Assembly: GCA_002425305.1 (NCBI GenBank)
Contig: DILZ01000048.1
Span: forward strand, 1-6,616
Direction: 5' to 3'
Source: Ruminococcaceae bacterium UBA5579
Lineage (GTDB): Bacteria; Bacillota; Clostridia; Oscillospirales; Ruminococcaceae
Length of the DNA: 6,616 nt
Each line of letters begins with the position of its first letter. Position 1 is the first letter of the stretch. The notes beneath the pieces were generated by a model. That model ran no database searches, was not told the origin of the DNA, and worked only from the letters and a program-made list of their open reading frames with translations. Below, in pieces: positions 5,226 to 6,616 of the stretch. Position numbers and translations under genes: made by a program.

Positions 5226-6258
5226 TAAACTTATTTTAAACGCGGATTTGAATTACAAGGCAGTCGATTATGCTCCCGAAAAATGCGTAGTGGAAAAGGT
5301 AATCGAGGTTTCGGAAAGTGAGTTTCGAAAGTTTTACGAAAAGCCCCTGAAATCAAATTATTATCTTGCGCCGTACAAGAGTTTAATGGGGTTTTATGAT
5401 GAAAGTTATCACTGCGTTCTGTTCGTAAATAGGGATAGCGGTGACGGGCTGCTTGTAAATTCCGAAGGAGCGGATTACGCGAGGTACTCGCAGTTAATCC
5501 CGAACGCGAGGGATATTATTCAAAAGCATGAGCAGAGCTTGGCGATTGACGATCTGAGAACTCACATGGACTGCTGCATTAACAATTGGCTTGAACAGTA
5601 CAAAAATGAAACCGATATCTGCATATCGCTGACAGAATTTATTAACGACAGCAATCTCGCGGAAATCCTCGCCGACTATGTCTCGGTGTCCTTGAGCAAT
5701 CATCCACAGATTGAGAACTGCACCATTGGTAACGGCTTTATTGAAGCCACAAAACGTGACCTCACGGAAATAAAGCTGTACTGTCCGCTGTCATTCCGGA
5801 TAGAACCCGAAGATTCATACGATGACCTTGATGAGGTGGATTCCGCGAATTATATCGGCTACGAGCGCGAAATAAACGCGGCTGTCCTTGCCGATCTTTA
5901 TAGCGATAAGGACGCTGTTGAGCGCGGTTTGGCAGCATATTTTCATAATGATAATCTCGATAAAAAAGTGCTTTCCGCAATGCCGGGAGTTGAAACACGT
6001 AACGGGGATATCTATGGTGTCATAACCGTAAAATCCTACGGCGAACTCAGCAAGGTTGAGATGATCGATCTGGTCAACGACCTCACCGGACAGCTTTCTG
6101 ACGGCTTTGGAGAGGGTTTCGAGCAGCGCGAGGTTAGGCTCAGTGATGAAAATGTTTACATTTCGTTCTGGGATTGCGACGACGATTATTTTCTGAAACC
6201 CGAGTCCGAGGTGTTCCCCGAACAGGGACTGAATCAGGGAATGGGGGGATTAAATTGA
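5218..6258 (+). CDS. 346-aa accessory protein with GFGEGFEQ module (possibly DUF6329-like)
   Basis: ATG 5218 has AGGTGG (5205-5210) 7 nt upstream and overlaps the previous stop by 8 nt, implying translational coupling. The protein is acidic and cytosolic-looking, with no signal peptide or membrane segment. The N-terminal domain (about 1-105) includes KLILNADLNYKAVDY, HCVLFVNRDSGDGLLVNSEG and DYARYSQLIPNARD. I believe this is the DUF6329-type domain, but cannot confirm the number. A middle region (about 106-265) is mixed helix and strand. The C-terminal part (about 268-346) carries LSDGFGEGFEQREV (293-306) and VYISFWDCDDDYFL, a module I recall from several accessory proteins of Clostridia elements, sometimes near ArdA-type antirestriction genes. 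No catalytic residues stand out. It sits between two VirB4-related genes in the tightest part of the operon, so it may regulate or assist the ATPase, or protect entering DNA. Both are guesses. Confidence 0.7.
   Translation: MADKLILNADLNYKAVDYAPEKCVVEKVIEVSESEFRKFYEKPLKSNYYLAPYKSLMGFYDESYHCVLFVNRDSGDGLLVNSEGADYARYSQLIPNARDIIQKHEQSLAIDDLRTHMDCCINNWLEQYKNETDICISLTEFINDSNLAEILADYVSVSLSNHPQIENCTIGNGFIEATKRDLTEIKLYCPLSFRIEPEDSYDDLDEVDSANYIGYEREINAAVLADLYSDKDAVERGLAAYFHNDNLDKKVLSAMPGVETRNGDIYGVITVKSYGELSKVEMIDLVNDLTGQLSDGFGEGFEQREVRLSDENVYISFWDCDDDYFLKPESEVFPEQGLNQGMGGLN
6243..6249 (+). promoter_or_regulatory. G-run ribosome binding site placing a TTG start for VirB4
   Basis: GGGGGGA sits inside the end of the 346-aa gene, 5 nt before TTG 6255. 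It is a degenerate Shine-Dalgarno made of six G rather than GGAGG. TTG again overlaps the upstream TGA as TTGA, the same arrangement as at 4650. A homopolymer of six G is a likely site for slippage or sequencing error. Confidence 0.55.
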
Positions 6259-6616
6259 AGAAGAAAATAAGCAGCGCGGAAATGGATTTCACCACCAGAC
6301 CGCAGAAAAATTTCCTCGATATGATAGCGCCGTCCGTGATTAAATTTTACACGGACTATTTTATTTGCGGAAACACATTCCGCTGTGTCTGGGCGCTTCG
6401 CGAGTACCCGACAAGTACATCGGAGCAAGCCATTTTGAGATACCTCGGTGAAAAGGACGGAGTAACTCTTCGCATTTATACGCGCCATGTGACCGCCGCC
6501 GAGGAAAAGCGTATTATCTCCAACGCCGCAAATAAAAACCGTATGCAGCGTAATTCCACAAACGACTTACAGCAGACCGTAGCCGCCGAGAGCAACTTGC
6601 AGGACGTGGCGCAGCT
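6255..6616 (+). CDS. virB4: VirB4-like conjugal transfer ATPase, N-terminal part (partial)
   Basis: The frame is open from TTG 6255 to the window end (120 codons, no stop). The start is set by the binding site at 6243-6249. The visible residues, KKKISSAEMDFTTRPQKNF then DMIAPSVIKFYTDYFICGN, FRCVWALREYPTSTSEQAI, a strand (VTLRIYTRHVTAAEEKR) and a charged helix (ANKNRMQRN), are those I recognise as the start of the VirB4 ATPases of Tn1549/CTn-type elements (CD1110 family). VirB4 powers assembly of, and transport through, the conjugation channel. The Walker A and B motifs lie beyond the window, so ATPase competence cannot be judged. Neighbouring VirB3- and VirB6-like genes support the call. The 4-nt overlap with the 346-aa gene suggests coupled translation. 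Confidence 0.88.
   Translation, partial: MKKKISSAEMDFTTRPQKNFLDMIAPSVIKFYTDYFICGNTFRCVWALREYPTSTSEQAILRYLGEKDGVTLRIYTRHVTAAEEKRIISNAANKNRMQRNSTNDLQQTVAAESNLQDVAQ
6332..6366 (+). other. weak hairpin near the start of virB4
   Basis: GTCCGTG (6332-6338) pairs perfectly with CACGGAC (6350-6356) around an 11-nt A/T loop, followed by TATTTTATTT. It resembles a weak terminator, but the stem is only 7 bp and the T run is broken. Chance in coding sequence is a real possibility. Confidence 0.3.

Noticed and set aside
1..6616. CRISPR array, tRNA/rRNA genes, insertion sequence ends, oriT or att sites
   Set aside because: I saw no regularly spaced long repeats, no clover-leaf or rRNA signatures, no transposase or terminal inverted repeats, and almost no non-coding space for an oriT.

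Overview
The window reads as part of the transfer module of an integrative and conjugative element (Tn1549/CTn-like, type IV secretion) from a Gram-positive gut-type Clostridia member (Oscillospiraceae/Ruminococcaceae-like). The reasons are strong AGGAGG-type ribosome binding sites, intermediate G+C, dense co-directional genes with short gaps or overlaps, and a run of protein families I recognise from such elements: DUF6550-like, DUF3852-like, TrbL/VirB6-like, VirB3/PrgI-like and VirB4. The host assignment is inference. No rRNA, tRNA, integrase, relaxase or att site lies in the window.

Layout: all genes are on the + strand. Bases 2-181 are the 3' end of an upstream gene (possibly TadE/DUF4320-like). 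Bases 182-313 form the only sizeable gap and hold a candidate extended -10 promoter. A membrane-anchored, Pro/Glu-rich DUF6550-like protein follows (314-922), then a strong terminator hairpin (931-965). A perfect Shine-Dalgarno sequence starts one base after its T-tract. It serves a large secreted protein with a Trp-rich segment (979-2679) whose best start is an ACG codon. Next come a small two-segment membrane protein with a signal peptide (2697-3035, VirB2-pilin-like topology), an unrecognised 129-aa protein (3100-3489), a TrbL/VirB6-like polytopic channel protein (3521-4381, best start ATA), a VirB3/PrgI-like protein (4393-4653), a 191-aa protein resembling a free-standing VirB4 N-terminal domain (4650-5225, TTG start), a 346-aa accessory protein (5218-6258), and the start of the VirB4 ATPase (6255 to the window end, TTG start).

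How they fit together: VirB6-, VirB3- and VirB4-like proteins form the inner-membrane and ATPase core of a conjugation channel. The DUF3852-like protein could be a pilin or channel subunit. The DUF6550-like and the large secreted protein would act in or beyond the cell wall, perhaps in mating contact. The 191-aa and 346-aa proteins are translationally coupled to VirB3 and VirB4.

The most noteworthy signals are about expression. Four of the eight starts visible in the window are not ATG (ACG, ATA, TTG, TTG), and each sits 5 nt after a G-rich ribosome binding site. Several terminator-like hairpins also lie inside the operon, two of them within the 191-aa coding sequence. This suggests attenuation, or an element-encoded antitermination system that must act before VirB4 is made.
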